A stretch of DNA of 64,000 nucleotides from Hawksworthiomyces lignivorus (GCA_002917075.1 NTMA01000037.1:62001-126000); one strand, 5' to 3'; counted from the stretch's first letter, positions 38,549 through 51,034 are shown. The notes: generated by a model not told the origin, from the letters alone. Translations and numbers: made by a program.

Positions 38549-41500
38549 TTAGCCATCTCTTCGTCTCCTCGCCGTCACTCTCCTTTGTAGATCCGTAGGT
38601 TCGCTGATGCTTCTCTGCCTCTCCGTACGTTGTTCATCGCCAGAGCTATCCTCGTCACTGTCTTCAGAGGCTTCCCTCACACCCCCCACGCCACTTTCGA
38701 TACGGATATCATTGTCGTCGTCATCGTCGCTGCTGTCTTGATCATCGCCATCAACACCATCCTCATTCTCGCCCCCATCCGACTCCTCGGCTCCTTCTTC
38801 ATCAAAAACAACACTTCGCAAGACGCCCTTATCGAAGAGTTCGAGTACCATACGCCTAATTGGTAGCCGGTAGTGATGGCGTTCAAGCAGCGATAAAACT
38901 TTCTTGAACAAGCGTGTCTGTCTAAAAGCGGCAGGCCCTTTCGTTTGCTTAATTTGCAAGAGCTCTCCTGCCGCCTGCTTGAAGATAACCATGTTGCCTA
39001 AGTCAACAACCAATTCTAAAATGCGCTGGTTAGTCGGATCTGCGTCCAAGACAGTTTCCGGTGGTCTTGCGACCTCAGGACCGGCCACAGGTAATCCTTC
39101 GTTTAGTAGCGATGCTGAGCGTGCCCTGTAAGGTATAACTGGCAGCTCGGCTCTCTCTGTTTTCTGAGACTCTGGCAGCTCAATAGAGGATGCTGCTTCG
39201 TGCTTCCATGGCGTCAAGGAAAATAGCTGTGACAAATCATTCGGAATGCAAAAACCAAGGGAAGCTCCTAGCATGGTCGTGTTTGAGTCCCAGCCGAATT
39301 CAGATAAAATCTCCAAGCCATGCAAAGAGCGAGAAATCAGACCAAGAACAAAGAAGGCCGTGCCTCGTAAGCTCATCACTTCCTGGTGCCGAGCTATCTT
39401 TACAACTTGCTCTACAACATCACAGCTCTCGAGGAATGGGGCACCTAGCTCCATGGCGCCGACGTTACCGACAGCCCAAAGACAACCTTTTACTTTCGTG
39501 ACCATCTCTGTATCTCCCGTTTGCATGCCGTAGTCACGGATGGTCCCAGCAAATTCATCGAAGTGTCCCTTTTCGCGAAGAAGCCTGCAGCCTTCCTCAG
39601 TGCGGGTGAGCTCCCGGTAGAAATGTGGTGGGATGTGTGCGTCTGTGTCTGCGTCACTTTCATCGGCAAATACCGTGATTCGATTTATTTGCTCATCGGA
39701 ATTATCGATAAAGGCGCGTGCCAAACTTGCCTCTATCAAATCGACATATGCATCGTTACGGCCGAGGAACCAGTCATCCATTTCGTTGCTAATATAATCA
39801 AGACCGTCTAGGTAGTGATACCCGATGGACGTTGATAGAAACCGTAAAAGCAAAGGCGCTCCGATTTCGCCTAAGTGGTCTAGAGCGGGTCTGCATTCGA
39901 CAATAAATTCAAGAGAACTCTTGCTATTGCATGCCTTTTCTAATATCTTGACTGCGGTAGCGCACACCTCAACTTCGGGATCATAAAGCTGGGTGACAAG
40001 AAGCTGAATTGCCCACTTTGAGTCGCCAACGCTGTGGCCAAGCGATGTCACGGAACTTGGCCGCACTGCATATTTTCGTAGTACGTTGGTTGCGTGTATG
40101 CGAATATCCTTCGTGCCGGCTGTCAAGGCTTTTGACAAGAGGACACGTTGGTGGCCGTTCAGTGTGTAGTCAAAGTTCGACAAAAGAAGCTTTATTAAAT
40201 CAGGCCGCTGCTTCAAGTCAACAATATGATACATCATATTGAACATGCGCCAACGTTCCATCATCTGGAGACCCCGTGGGTCACTGCTCAATACGCCGAT
40301 CAGCGGAAGATAGCCTCCGCAGAGAGTGTCCGTCAGCCGGTCCCTAGAAAACATTGGATACTGAGCTGTGATACCGCTAGTCTAAGCGAGGGAAAATTAA
40401 TGAGTTAGAGTGTATTAGAAGAATAGTTACTCAAAACAAAAAAGCGTAACGAAATGAAAGCAGAGCCCAAACTCACTGGATCGCACTGCGCTAAGCATTC
40501 GGCTATCTGCCTTAATAGTTTGCTGTCTCCCAGATGGCGGCAACCTTCGGGCGTCTGAAGGAGAGTGTGCAGCAGAGCACAGCCAACACGCACGTATTTT
40601 TGTGTACCTCTCGTGCTCTTAATGTCGGAGAATTTGTATTTGAAAGGTCGGTAGAAGCTCATCAGGCGCTTGACGAATTTGGAGGCTCGAATTGCTTCTT
40701 CAAGTCTCTTCCCATTCGTAAGTGGGCCTTCGATGATCTTCAAAATGACGTCCCAGTTCCATTTGAGAAAATTAGAGCTCCCCAGGACACCTGACTCGAG
40801 TTGCAGTTGACGGAAAGTAGCTTCGTCAAAGCTCATGTTCGTGCCAGCCTTCGGCTGCTCGTCAAGCAACGTAAAATCCAGACTACCGTTTGTAACACCT
40901 CCGTTCACAGCCCAGTGAGAGGGAGAAGACCGATACAACGTCCTACTAACACTGCTTATTTGATATACAGTGCCTGTCGCAGTGAAATGAGACTCATCCC
41001 GGAATCGTGTGGCAGCAGCAAACAGCTCTGGCAGCAACTGCAGGTCGTCGCTCCAAGAAGGCGGTAGCAGTCGGCTTGACAGTCTGAGAATCTCACCGAT
41101 AAGAAGCGTCGATTTTCTCTTGAGCATTGAGTTACCTGTTTCTTGAGTAAGATGCAACAAGCATGGCAGCAAACCCGCTTTAATAAAGACGGCTAGGAGG
41201 AGTGCAGTATAGTGATCGACAAAATTCTGTTCGCCGCTTTCTTCATCTGCATAAGACATGACAGTTGCCTTCGGAGCAGAAGACCTTAAACTCGCTACGC
41301 GGCCATATGTCGTTAGCCGCCGGCCAGCTAGAAATGATGTTGCCCAGGCTGGTGACTTGATGCGGAAGAGCGAATAAATTAGCTCGATGACAGTCTCCCG
41401 GATAGGGGCACTGGACAGCGACAGGCTGGCAACGAGAGAGCGAATGGCCCGGAATTCATACATAGACAGAGCCATCAGACCAGACCAAGTTCGCAATGCT

Positions 41501-42909
41501 GCGCCAATGGCCTTGGCGTTTTGTTTCAGGACAGCCTCGCTGGATAAATACTGGTCCGTAAAGGCAGTAAACAGAACCTCCAGCTCGTAGCCAGCGCGAA
41601 GGAACTTTCTCCGTTGTGGAGCATCCAGAAGAAAGAGAATGGCCGAAGTTAAGCTCTCGGGCGCTTTGTAGGCACCCTCAGCCAATGCGTCAGATAGGGA
41701 GGACAGGCCACCAGCCGCAATTAGTAGACGCGGATCGCGCACCAAAATCTCAGCTAGGGTCTCTAAGCAGATGGGTCGTAGTCGGTCTTCGGCATGCTCA
41801 GCTACTGCAGCGATCGTCCGCACAACGGCCCTGGAGAGTTCGCGGACGCCATCTTTGGCATCCAAGAAGGCCCGCACAAACTTTAGGGCCTGCTCTCTTT
41901 CGACGTCCGCTTTCCGATCTTTAATGAGGGAGAGGACGACTAGGTAATCGGTATTCAGTGCCCGAATTTTTTTCAAAGACGAAGCATCCGATATAGCATA
42001 GCGGGTCATGCGATAAGCAGCAGCCACAATCTCCCTGCTGTCGCTCAAGAGCATACTCTGAATACGAAGGCCAAAGACTGACCAAACCAGGTCATACTTC
42101 AGTGTCGGGTGACGTTTAAACAAATCGACGAGGCTATTCGCACGTGCAACATAATATTCAGGGGGCATGCCCTCAACTTCCAGTGCCTGCAGAATTTCGG
42201 CGAGAACAAAAGTGGGAGATTCGGTTTGTTCCTCAACGTCGGAGCCGGCCCCACTACCAGACGTATCTGGTGGTGACCGTAGGCCGTTCACGAATGCGGA
42301 GGGATCGGTGCGCGACCTTGTGGGAGTAGTAGGGGCGGGGCGGGGACGTTGGAACTCGCTGATTTTTTGCCTGAGCTCCTTGATGCGCTGGTTTGACGAG
42401 TGCAGCTCGGCCTCGACGCGCAGGCGTTGTTCTTTGGATTGCTTTGCTTTCTTGCTGTTCAGCGCTTCAAGCATATTCTCGCTACCCTCTTTAATCTTCA
42501 ATTCGCGATTCAGAAGATCACGCAGCGCGGTGAGGGATTGTTCAGCAGCGACATCTTCGTCGTCATCGTCGTCGGCGCCTAGGTGTTTCTCCGAGCTATA
42601 CATATCTAACCGTGAACCTGCACGGGAAGGAACGGCCTGAGTGCGCAAGTCTGACACAAAACTACCCGGTGCTGGAGATGGATTCAATGACGAGCCCCTC
42701 GGTGCAAACATTACCGCAGACGCGCCAAGGCTGCGGCCACTAGCAGAGGCACCTGCATTAGCGGACGATACCGGGATCTGGAGGCCATCGCGGTCGGTGC
42801 TGGTCTTTGGCAGTGTGTTTACAGAGGTTGCACCAAGCAGCTGTTGGGAAGCAAAGGTCTTCTGAGTAGGCGTTGCCGAAGCGCTCAGTATGGTAGGCGG
42901 TCCTGCCAT
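38549..42909 (-). CDS. TORC2 subunit Rictor / Ste20 (Avo3, pianissimo family)
   Basis: Two exons: 42909-40477 and 40381-38549, 1421 aa from the first in-frame ATG (MAGPPTILSASATP). The frame stays open 5' of it, and a TAG near 42979 could be the acceptor of an upstream coding exon, so the start is provisional. The intron is 95 nt (GTGAGT...TTAG). After a disordered Ser/Pro head comes an HR1-like coiled segment (about 130-190), then the armadillo-type Rictor N, M and V regions: LVDLFKRHPTLKYDLVWSVFG, NDTDYLVVL-like segments, FSRDRLTDTLCGGYLPLIGV, DYTLNGHQRVLLSKAL, WAVGNVGAMELGAPFLE and RGTAFFVLGLISRS. It is the scaffold of TOR complex 2, which phosphorylates AGC kinases and controls actin, plasma-membrane and sphingolipid homeostasis. 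The C-terminus is a long acidic stretch ending in basic residues. Confidence 0.93.
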
Positions 42910-44692
42910 TTGCCTCTGGCTCGGGGCTGTCTTGCTATCATGCACATTCGGCAGAATCTGGCATTCGTGGCGGCTGGAAGACTAAGTAAAGAAACCAAGC
43001 CACACAAGGAAAAATCGTCGAGGTGTTTGGAGCTAGGCGCCTTTTTATAGAAAAATAAACTGCCTGGACATAATAGTTCGTTGGGAAGGAGCGATTCGAC
43101 AATAAGGTCTTGTCGAAGCAGCATAAGGGGGGGAGCAAGATGGGAGCGAAGTCGACGACAGGAATGCTTTGACAGTCTCATTCACCGAGAACGAAAGCTG
43201 GCGGGCGAAGCTGATGAGGGAAGGCCAAAGTGGTTGTGTGCAACCCCTTTTGATTCGGAGTGTTGTCGATTGGTATCGAATTGTTCAGAGGGCTGGATTT
43301 GACAAGTAAGATACGGATACGGAGTACGACACCTTTGGCAGCAGGTGCACCAAAGGCGGTACGTGCGCTGTTTAGGCTGAGACTGCGGCGCCCTGGCCGC
43401 TAACAGGTTGCATATTCTATATACGGAGTACAGGGACGGAGTACTTTTGGCGAGTTTTGCACATAAGCATAGGACGCAAAACAGTATGATAATTATTATA
43501 CTGTGTAACTACACTGTGTGTAACCGATTAATAGAGCTTTGGTTCGGTCGAGTGTGAGGGCAGCTCTGTGTGCTTGACCCCGCACCCAAATGCGGCAAAT
43601 CAGCAAACAAATCATAGACACCGACGTAGCACATCTTTCGCTGCAAGATGGAGCAAAACGTGCTTTTTAAAAATGAAAGACAAGTGCAAATAGCACTGCG
43701 AATTAAAGCCCAATATAAAGTATGGTCGAGGCATTTTTCAACAATCTTGTCGGATATTGGCACTTAGTCATATTTGGTGTTCTGATGCTTGTGCTCCTGC
43801 AAATAGCTCGCCAAGATTACAGCCCGGTAACTTTACGGAGAGCTTTTTTCCCCAGCCAATGCAGACATTTCGTTGGTAATGACGTCGACAACAGCAACTC
43901 ACCAAAAAAAGCTTATCTCGGCCGGCCGGCCACTTACCTATCGGAAGGGTTAGATACGGCTCTAGTATTACACGATCATTCGCTTGATGCCTATTCTGTT
44001 GCAGCTTGCTGCATTGTGGGCTGAAGAATTGGACGATCTTGTTTCTCCAAATCCCGCTGAGAAAAACCTTGCCAAAGTGGCTATCGGCGGGCTCCGATTC
44101 CCCACCTTGCAGTTGTAGGCATCGACACATTATCGAAAATGTAGGCGTGTGCGACCTTGGGACGTACACGTAAGTAGCGCTCCAAGGGACAAAGGTCCCT
44201 TTTCTATCCCTTTTCAGGGAGTGCTGCGCAGCCTAGGGCGCGCAGGATATACAGCTTTGTCCGTAGACCTATCTGAGCCGTCGTTTCATTCTCTGGTTCG
44301 ACCAAATGGCGTCTTCCGACGTGTAAAGCCTTTCGAGCTTTCGCTGTGGGCTTAGCTTGCTGTAGTTATGTTGCTGTCTCACTAGTCGCCGTAGAGTACT
44401 CCAGGTTTCTTCGCCCATTGACGAGGCAGAGAAGGATTTACATACTTATACGTGATCCCTTCCTCTTCTTTGATCTTCGTTTTTTTCCCTGAACTTCACA
44501 ACCTTCTGCACAAAGCTTCCTTGCCCTTTACTCCCCCTCACAATTTGTTTTCAGAATTCCCAACACCAAAATAGCCCATTGCTTTTAGACCCCTCGTCGT
44601 CTGTCTCTTTACGCAGCTTCCCTTTCGTTGCCATAAGCTCCCCCTGCACGCTATTTGAACAACCACGCTTCTCGCCCTTGAACTTCGTAACA
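42910..44692. promoter_or_regulatory. Divergent region Rictor / uricase, with UaY-type site
   Basis: 1.8 kb. TACGGAGTAC-type motifs occur at about 43318-43327 and 43420-43446. An exact TCGG-N6-CCGA sits at 44084-44097, about 600 nt before the uricase ATG. An AGATAG (GATA-factor core, minus strand) lies near 44267-44272. The last 250 nt are CT-rich, as in a fungal leader. No gene was recognised between the two. Confidence 0.5.
44084..44097 (+). promoter_or_regulatory. Candidate UaY purine-regulator binding site
   Basis: TCGGCGGGCTCCGA fits the TCGG-N6-CCGA consensus of UaY, the Zn2Cys6 activator of purine-catabolism genes in Aspergillus nidulans. Its place upstream of uricase supports function; binding is inferred. 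Confidence 0.55.
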
Positions 44693-45660
44693 ATGCCTCG
44701 CCTGTCTGCTGCACGATATGGAAAGGACAATGTCCGGGTCTACAAGGTCCAGAGAGACGAGAAGACCGGTGTCCAGTCTGTCACGGAGATGACAGTCTGT
44801 TGTTTGCTGGAAGGGGCTATTGATACATCGTAAGGAAGAAGCATATACGCCTAGCTCAATTACTATCCTTAGAATATCAGCATCAGCTAACCTCCTCGCC
44901 ACTGGAATTCAGGTACACCAAAGCAGACAACAGTGTCATTGTGACAACCGACTCGATAAAAAATACCACCTACATCAAGGCGAAAGAAAACCCAGTCAAC
45001 CCGCCTGAGCTCTTCGCGAGCATCCTAGGCACTCATTTCCTTGACACCTACAACCACATTTCCACTGCAAATGTTTCCATCAAGGTACACCGCTGGACAC
45101 GTATGGTGATTGATGGCGAACCCCACCCACACAGCTTCCTCCGCGACGGCAACGAGACCCGTAACGTGGAAGCTGTCGTGCGTCGAGACGGCATATCCTT
45201 GAAGAGCAGCATTTCTGGATTGACTGTGCTGAAGAGCACCGGTTCAGCCTTCCATGGCTATGTCAAGGATGAGTTCACCACGCTGGGAGAGACCTGGGAT
45301 CGCATTCTGAGCACCGATGTCGACTGCACCTGGAATTGGAAGCTATTTGCTGATTTGGCAGCCGTCCAAAAAGAAGTTGAGGTGTTCGACAAGGCCTGGG
45401 AGGCCGTTCGTGCCCTAACGATCAAAACATTCGCCAACGACGACAGTGCATCTGTGCAAAACACAATGTACAAGATGGCAGAGCAGATTCTTGAGGTCGT
45501 TCCCGAGGTCGAATCTGCCTCCTACTCTCTGCCTAACAAGCATTATTTCGAGATTGACCTGTCCTGGTACAAAGGTACCAAAAACACTGGCAAGGATGCA
45601 GAAGTATACGCTCCTCAATGGGGCCCCAATGGTCTGATCAAGTGCGAAGTGTCCCGTTAA
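44693..45660 (+). CDS. Urate oxidase (uricase), no PTS1 seen
   Basis: Two exons: 44693-44829 and 44913-45660, 294 aa; the 83-nt intron (GTAAGG...GAATTCAG) falls in SYTKADN as in other fungi. The product oxidises urate to 5-hydroxyisourate in purine degradation, normally inside peroxisomes as a tetramer. Catalytic features are present: Lys11 (ARYGKDN), Thr58-Asp59 (VTTDSIKNT), and the conserved His in NKHYFEIDLSW. The C-terminus reads PNGLIKCEVSR then TAA, stopping about eight residues before the place where Aspergillus uricases end in an SKL-type signal. No PTS1 follows in frame and I found no plausible alternative splice adding one, so targeting may be lost or rely on another mechanism. Orthologue of A. 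nidulans uaZ. Confidence 0.95.
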
Positions 45661-46026
45661 ATGAGGATTCATCGTGTGGTTTAGCAACTGCCTTCCTTTC
45701 TTTCACCATGTTTGCTCATGGAGATGCAAAGACCATTCAGGCAAACGTTGGCCTTCAACTTGGCGTAAAGGATTATGTTCTGCCTTTCTTGCATTTCCTT
45801 GTTCTGGATTAAATGGACGAATGCACGATTACTTTTCTGCTAGTTTATCTTAGTTGCTTCAACTAGTGTTGCGTAGATGTCACATCTAATTGGAACTCTG
45901 GCTGTGCTTTTTTTCCGCATAGAAAATATCAATATTATCCAACATGCATATTATACAAATGTGGCACCGGACTTCGAGTGCAATAGCAATGACTCTCAAA
46001 ACGAATCATCCATGACCAGCGACGTA
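45661..46026. other. Convergent spacer uricase / uL13m
   Basis: 366 bp of 3' flanking DNA. No feature recognised. Confidence 0.5.
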
Positions 46027-46750
46027 TCATATCCTTGATTTATCAGTCGCTCTTATTGCTTTGACAGCGTTCTCCCAGCCTTCTGATCCCACAACTCGCC
46101 CGCTGAACCGGACCAAGTTCATCTTGTATGGGTGTGCATCGCCTTCAAACGCCTTGAGGCGTGCTAGTCTCTTCTCCCGCAGCCGATTTTTAGGCAGCAT
46201 GCCGCTGACAGCCTTTCGTAAAACTTCGGCACCGCCGAATTTGTCCATCAGGACGTCCATGGTCACACTCCGCAGCGAGCCTGGTCGTGTATTGTGCCGA
46301 TAATATATCTTGCGCCATTTTTTATGTCCTGTTGTATAGAGAGCTGCGCAATTTGTGACCACAACATAATCGCCACAGTCTGTAGATGGGTCCCATATCG
46401 GCTTGTGCTTTCCCATAAGTATCACAGCAATGCGAGAAGCGAGTCGGCCCAACGATGGTGGCGTCAGCGCCGTCGAAGGGGTCTTAGCTGTAGATAGTTG
46501 TGTGTGAGGTGCTGATGCAGAGATGTGATGCCATGTCCGGGAATATGCCAGTCTCGTCTAATAAGAAACTATTAGCCAGGCCTCCCTATTTCTCTACGTA
46601 CATTTTCTAATGTGCTTGGTCTGCTGTGCGTCCTTTCTGGCCTTCTGTTCTTGGCAGCTAATTCTGCGCATTTGAAAGGATGAGGCAGAAAGAGGATTGA
46701 AATTAAAAGCGACGGGAGGTAAAACTTGCCAGTCCTATGGTCTGAGACAT
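46027..46750 (-). CDS. MRPL23: Mitochondrial large-subunit ribosomal protein uL13m (MRPL23)
   Basis: Two exons: 46750-46730 and 46557-46027, 183 aa. Exon 1 is MSQTIGL; exon 2 resumes TRLAYSRTWHHISAS. The intron (172 nt) has a GC donor (CTG|GCAAGT, the standard GC-donor context) and a TAG acceptor. No GT donor gives the family N-terminus. The uL13 fold follows: GRLASRIAVILMGKHKPIWDP, DYVVVTNCA, WRKIYYRHNTRPGSL, and AVSGMLPKNRLREKRLARLK. It is a structural component of the mitochondrial 54S subunit. A Ser/Thr/Pro-rich insert (QLSTAKTPSTALTPPS) separates the N-terminal helix from the core and is longer than in relatives I know; it could hide a small intron, but I see no good sites. Divergent from CCS1. 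Confidence 0.9.
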
Positions 46751-47164
46751 TTTTGTTGCTGAAACTTTGAGACGGCGAATCTTATATGCCCGCCCGACAA
46801 GTAAATTCTTCTGTGGTAAGGTAAACTTACTGTCGCTGGTCGTGTAGCTTGGTCGTGTAGATGCCGTCTCAGGAGACGAGATATGATTTTTTTCTGTCAT
46901 TTCTATATCACGTGTCTACACTCACGTGCATCAATTTGATGTTTCGGTGCGTTCCGGCTAGCGCCTGTCAAAAGACTTCGGAGGCGTGTTCTAATTGCAG
47001 CGGCGAATGATTTCAAAGCAATTCTCCACCGAATGTTCAGCGGACTCAACGGCACCAATGGTGCCATATTTTGAGAGTCCACAAACCCGTCTATACTTAT
47101 AGCACATTGACGCTGGATTTTGCATCTCTCACATCTTGGATCTAAGTGTTCTTTGCGTTTGGCA
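46751..47164. promoter_or_regulatory. Divergent promoter MRPL23 / CCS1 with paired CACGTG
   Basis: 413 bp. ATCACGTG at 46907-46914 and CACGTG at 46923-46928, 8 nt apart, lie about 160-180 nt before the MRPL23 ATG. Confidence 0.5.
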
Positions 47165-48433
47165 ATGAACAGAACCCATAGATACTTAATTGGCACAATC
47201 ACTGGCATTGCTCTCGCCGGTTCGACAACAGCATTCATTTATCGTGGTGACACTACACATCAGAATTCGTCTCCAGTTGCAGTCTCAAAGAATTCTGTAC
47301 CTGGACGAGCCTTGGATCCCAAAATGACAGTCAACCACTCGTTTCGGGTATGTTTACTGCATATCTCCTATGGCTACTCTGGAGCAGGAGACCTGATGAG
47401 ATGAAACTTAGACACTTTTTGCAGTGCCTCTATCATGTGATGGCTGTGTGAAGGATGTCTCTGATGCTCTATACCATGTGCCCGGAATCTCGAAGGTGGA
47501 AGGTAGCGTTGAGAGCCAGACCGTCACCATTGAAGGAACAGGTAGGAGATAACCCTCCTCCCCAAACTATAATGGTGAAGGTGGAATTCTCGCAAGGGAC
47601 ACAGAAAATAAAAGGCAGAGACAGCTGACGTTGTTTTCACTACAAAGCACCACCATCCGCAATAGTGAAAGCAATCCAATCGACCGGGAGAGATGCCATT
47701 CTCCGAGGCTCGGGGTCTTCAAATGGTAAGTACAGAGGCGCGCCCCTCTTCTGCTACTCAATGCTCTGCCTATCAGACTATCAAAGGTCCAAGGTCTCTT
47801 GATATTTAGTCCCAACCAACGATCAACTGGTAACATCTTGAACTGCTTTCTTTCGTAGGTGCTGCTGTTAGTATCTTAGAGACATATTACGAGCCGCACG
47901 ACAAAGAAGCCCCTGCGAAAGCTTCCGAAAGTGGCGACATAGCCGATTTTAAAGAGCGATTTGTTCGGGGCCTGGCGCGAATGGTGCAGGTATCGCCCTC
48001 TGTCACTGTGATTGATCTAACTGTGCAGGGGGTGGCACCTGGCGTCTATCATGCTAGCATTCGGGACTTTGGTGACCTCAAGGACGGCGTGCTCTCCGCA
48101 GGGCCAGTTTGGTTGGGAGACAGCAATGACTCAGCAAGTACGCACCAAAAGCGTCGAGGTACCTTGGGTAGGGTTGAGATCGGTCCAGATGGCAGAGGGG
48201 CTGTGTTCTTAGACCGACCATTTCAAGTATGGGAAGTGATTGGACATGCACTCGTTGTCGCGCCGCTGGACGAGTCCAAAGGTGGTGCAACACTGCAGAA
48301 TGACGAAAATACAATCGTGGGCGTGATTGCAAGAAGCGCGGGAGTGTGGGACAATGATAAAACTGTATGCTCGTGCTCGGGGAAGACTCTTTGGGAAGAG
48401 AGAAATGACGAGGTGAAGAAAGGCATGATATGA
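47165..48433 (+). CDS. CCS1: Copper chaperone for superoxide dismutase (CCS1)
   Basis: Four exons: 47165-47347, 47412-47541, 47648-47725 and 47859-48433; 321 aa from 47165, or 268 aa from the second ATG at 47324 (MTVNHSFRTLFAVPLSC), which matches known Ccs1 N-termini. The 53-residue extension is in frame, has no acidic residue in its first 25 positions and contains a hydrophobic helix (YLIGTITGIALAGSTTAFIY), resembling a mitochondrial intermembrane-space presequence. Domain I is an HMA fold with LSCDGCVKD (Cu-binding Cys pair), domain II a SOD-like barrel (LTVQGVAPGVYHASIRDFGDL; GPDGRGAVFLDRPFQVWEVIGHALVV), domain III the CSC motif followed by GKTLWEER. It loads Cu and forms the disulfide in Sod1. 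Intron 2 uses an AAG acceptor. Confidence 0.92.
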
Positions 48434-51034
48434 GAAAGATCATAGAATCATGAAGAGAGGTGTGATGGCGAAATTGGACTTTTTTTTCTGCGAATGCAAC
48501 CTCAAGACTTCACAAGTAAAGGTGACGACTAGCATGTGCTCATCCTAGCGGTGCTCTGTGCAGTGATCTAGAGGATATTAGAGCCACACAAAATAAGACG
48601 ATGAATACGAAATTGTGACGACTGGCGCGTCGTCAATTTCTACGCTGACACTCATCAATCACCGGCAGGTTCAGCTAAAACGGAAAACCATCGACAATGG
48701 TATTCTACCAAGCTTCTTTTCCAAGAAGCGAAAACGGCGCTCGTATTAATTCCAGCACGTAGAAGCTGCAAGGAAGGGGTACTTGTACTCTTGTCTTCTT
48801 GAGGCGAAGTGGATGCGATTCCGAGACTGATCAGAGTGCTTGGCGTTTTGGGAAATTGGAGACAAACGGGAGCACGGATAATATTGCTTCGCTGCTCGAA
48901 CCCATGGAATAACCTATATACGCGCCCTTGGAAACGTGCGATGCATGAGATGAAGGTGAAAGTGGGCGCAAGTGCCGCCGTACTAGCCAATCAAAGTATA
49001 GCATCGTGTTATGGAACACTTCCTGCATGAGGTGAAGAAAGGAGAAGGCCGGGAGCCCTGATTCGCGGAAGAGCTGCCTGACTCCCTGTGACCGGCTATA
49101 ATCGCATTGCATTAATGGGTTGGGCATCATGCGGGATCAAGATAAAAAGAGTTAAGCAAGGTTAAATAAGGAAAAGTACGAAGCATGGGAAGGATTTGGG
49201 GAATTGAGCGGACCCAAAAGAGATGCGGAAGAGTCGCGCGCAGAGAAGAGGCTGGCGCATTTCGCCCACGCCGCCATTCGCTTGCCTCCTAGTGCACGAT
49301 GCTTCAGCCATGTGTACAAGTTAGCCGCTGAGACAAGCACGCATCTGGTCACCTTGAATAGGGCGGTGGATTATGGTCTTGTTGCTGACCCGTTCTGGTC
49401 TGGCGGATGTGATGGGTAGTGATATTCGTAGGCGCTGCAACCGGCACATTCAGCACATCTTTTCTAGGCACTTGTTCGTCCACTCTCGCTCCCCAAAAAC
49501 GCACACAACATACAGGAATACAGCATAATCCCAACGTAGGTTGATGCGCTCCTGACACAACACCCTACCCTGCCCTCTCAACGTCATTCGATTCTTGCTA
49601 CAAGCTGCCCCCCCCCCAATGGCATGATGGTAACTCCAAAAAGCCCACTCGATTGCTCCGGCGGAATGCTCTCAGGAGCAATCCCCCCCCAGCCCCTTTC
49701 CAGTGCCTAGATCGCACGATGTTCTGGCGCTTTGGGAACCTCTGCAACGCGAAGCAGAATGTGCAAGTGCAAAATTCATCACTGTGATGATCCCAGTCTA
49801 ATGTACTGTTAATACTATTAATACATTCTGTAAACCACCAATAACACCGGCACTTTCCCTGACACGTCTACCAATGAATCTGCGCTCGCCCTCCCCTGGT
49901 CATCCCAGATGTGACCCCATGCACCCACCTCCTGCTTCTTTGACAGCCAACCACCCCCGGTCATTGTGCCTGCCCCTTTCTCCGCCGATACGCTGCACTT
50001 TGCCCACAAAAGAGAGACAGCCCACACTTTTCGCCTATTCGTGCGGGAGGCATCATCAGCGTTTTGGGTCAGAAGTCTATTTGTGCCTCGCTAACGTCTA
50101 CTTCAGACTGCACATTCGAAACAGTCTTTTCTTCCAGGCAAGACGTCTGCTCCCCCCCCCTCTTCCAAAATCCACCTCTCGTTTCCTCTAAACAACGAGA
50201 CATCCCAAATCCAAACGAACCCCCTTCCTTTCTTCCGCCCTTCTCGTCTCTACTTTGGTTATCCTTTTCTCTTTTCCTCTCCTATTTCCTATTCTACAAT
50301 TTCTCTTCTTCTCATTGTTTTCCTATTTTTTCCCTTTCCTCTCAGATTCTCCGTGACGATCGAAAACAGACTACAGTATCGAAGCAAGACTACCGCAAGA
50401 TACGAAATCATTCTTTTCTATATCCATCTACTGTCAACTGTTGACTACATCCGCACAAAGTGTCCGAATATACACTGTTCTCTTATACGCAAGTCTGCAC
50501 AGCACTCACCTTACTTTACCGGAGAAAGATCAATCAATAAAAGTAACGAAGAAAATCTGTAAGAGCTCCTAACCAGATGTTGAGACGTCTCTTCTTTCGT
50601 GGGAGAACGACTGGGAAAGCCGAAGTTTTTGTTACCAGAAAGGGCGAAAGGAGAACAGTTGTAAATTTCTTCTAGAAATGATGGGCCGCTAACAAAACAC
50701 CGACATCTCTAGCATTGCGTGCTGTGTGAGGGCTTACACGTCTCACAAACAAAACAAATCGAGCTCGCAAAGTTGGCATTGGCCAAGAGAGAACCGCGCT
50801 CAGCAAATAACCTGAAAACCAACCATCTCAGCATTGGTGTCGTTACCCCCCAACGCAACGATACAGCACCCCAGCGGCCTCACATATATTATTACTATCC
50901 AATCCGCCCAAGTTCTCTCTGCTACGCCACTTCTGTCCGCCGTTGCATAGTTGCAAGTTCTATACCTTCGCAGGTCTAACTGCGATACTCGAGCAGGACA
51001 GCCGTCTGGGCCGTCGACTTTTGACTCGATAGCC
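48434..51034. other. 2.6-kb upstream region of noxR
   Basis: No protein-like reading frame. 49600-50345 is C-rich then CT-rich, with several C6-C9 runs, as in fungal promoters and leaders. noxR may have a long 5' UTR. Confidence 0.5.

Noticed and set aside
46903..47238. Arg-rich 111-codon minus frame in the MRPL23/CCS1 promoter.
   Set aside because: Overlaps the CCS1 leader and the paired CACGTG boxes; no recognisable family.
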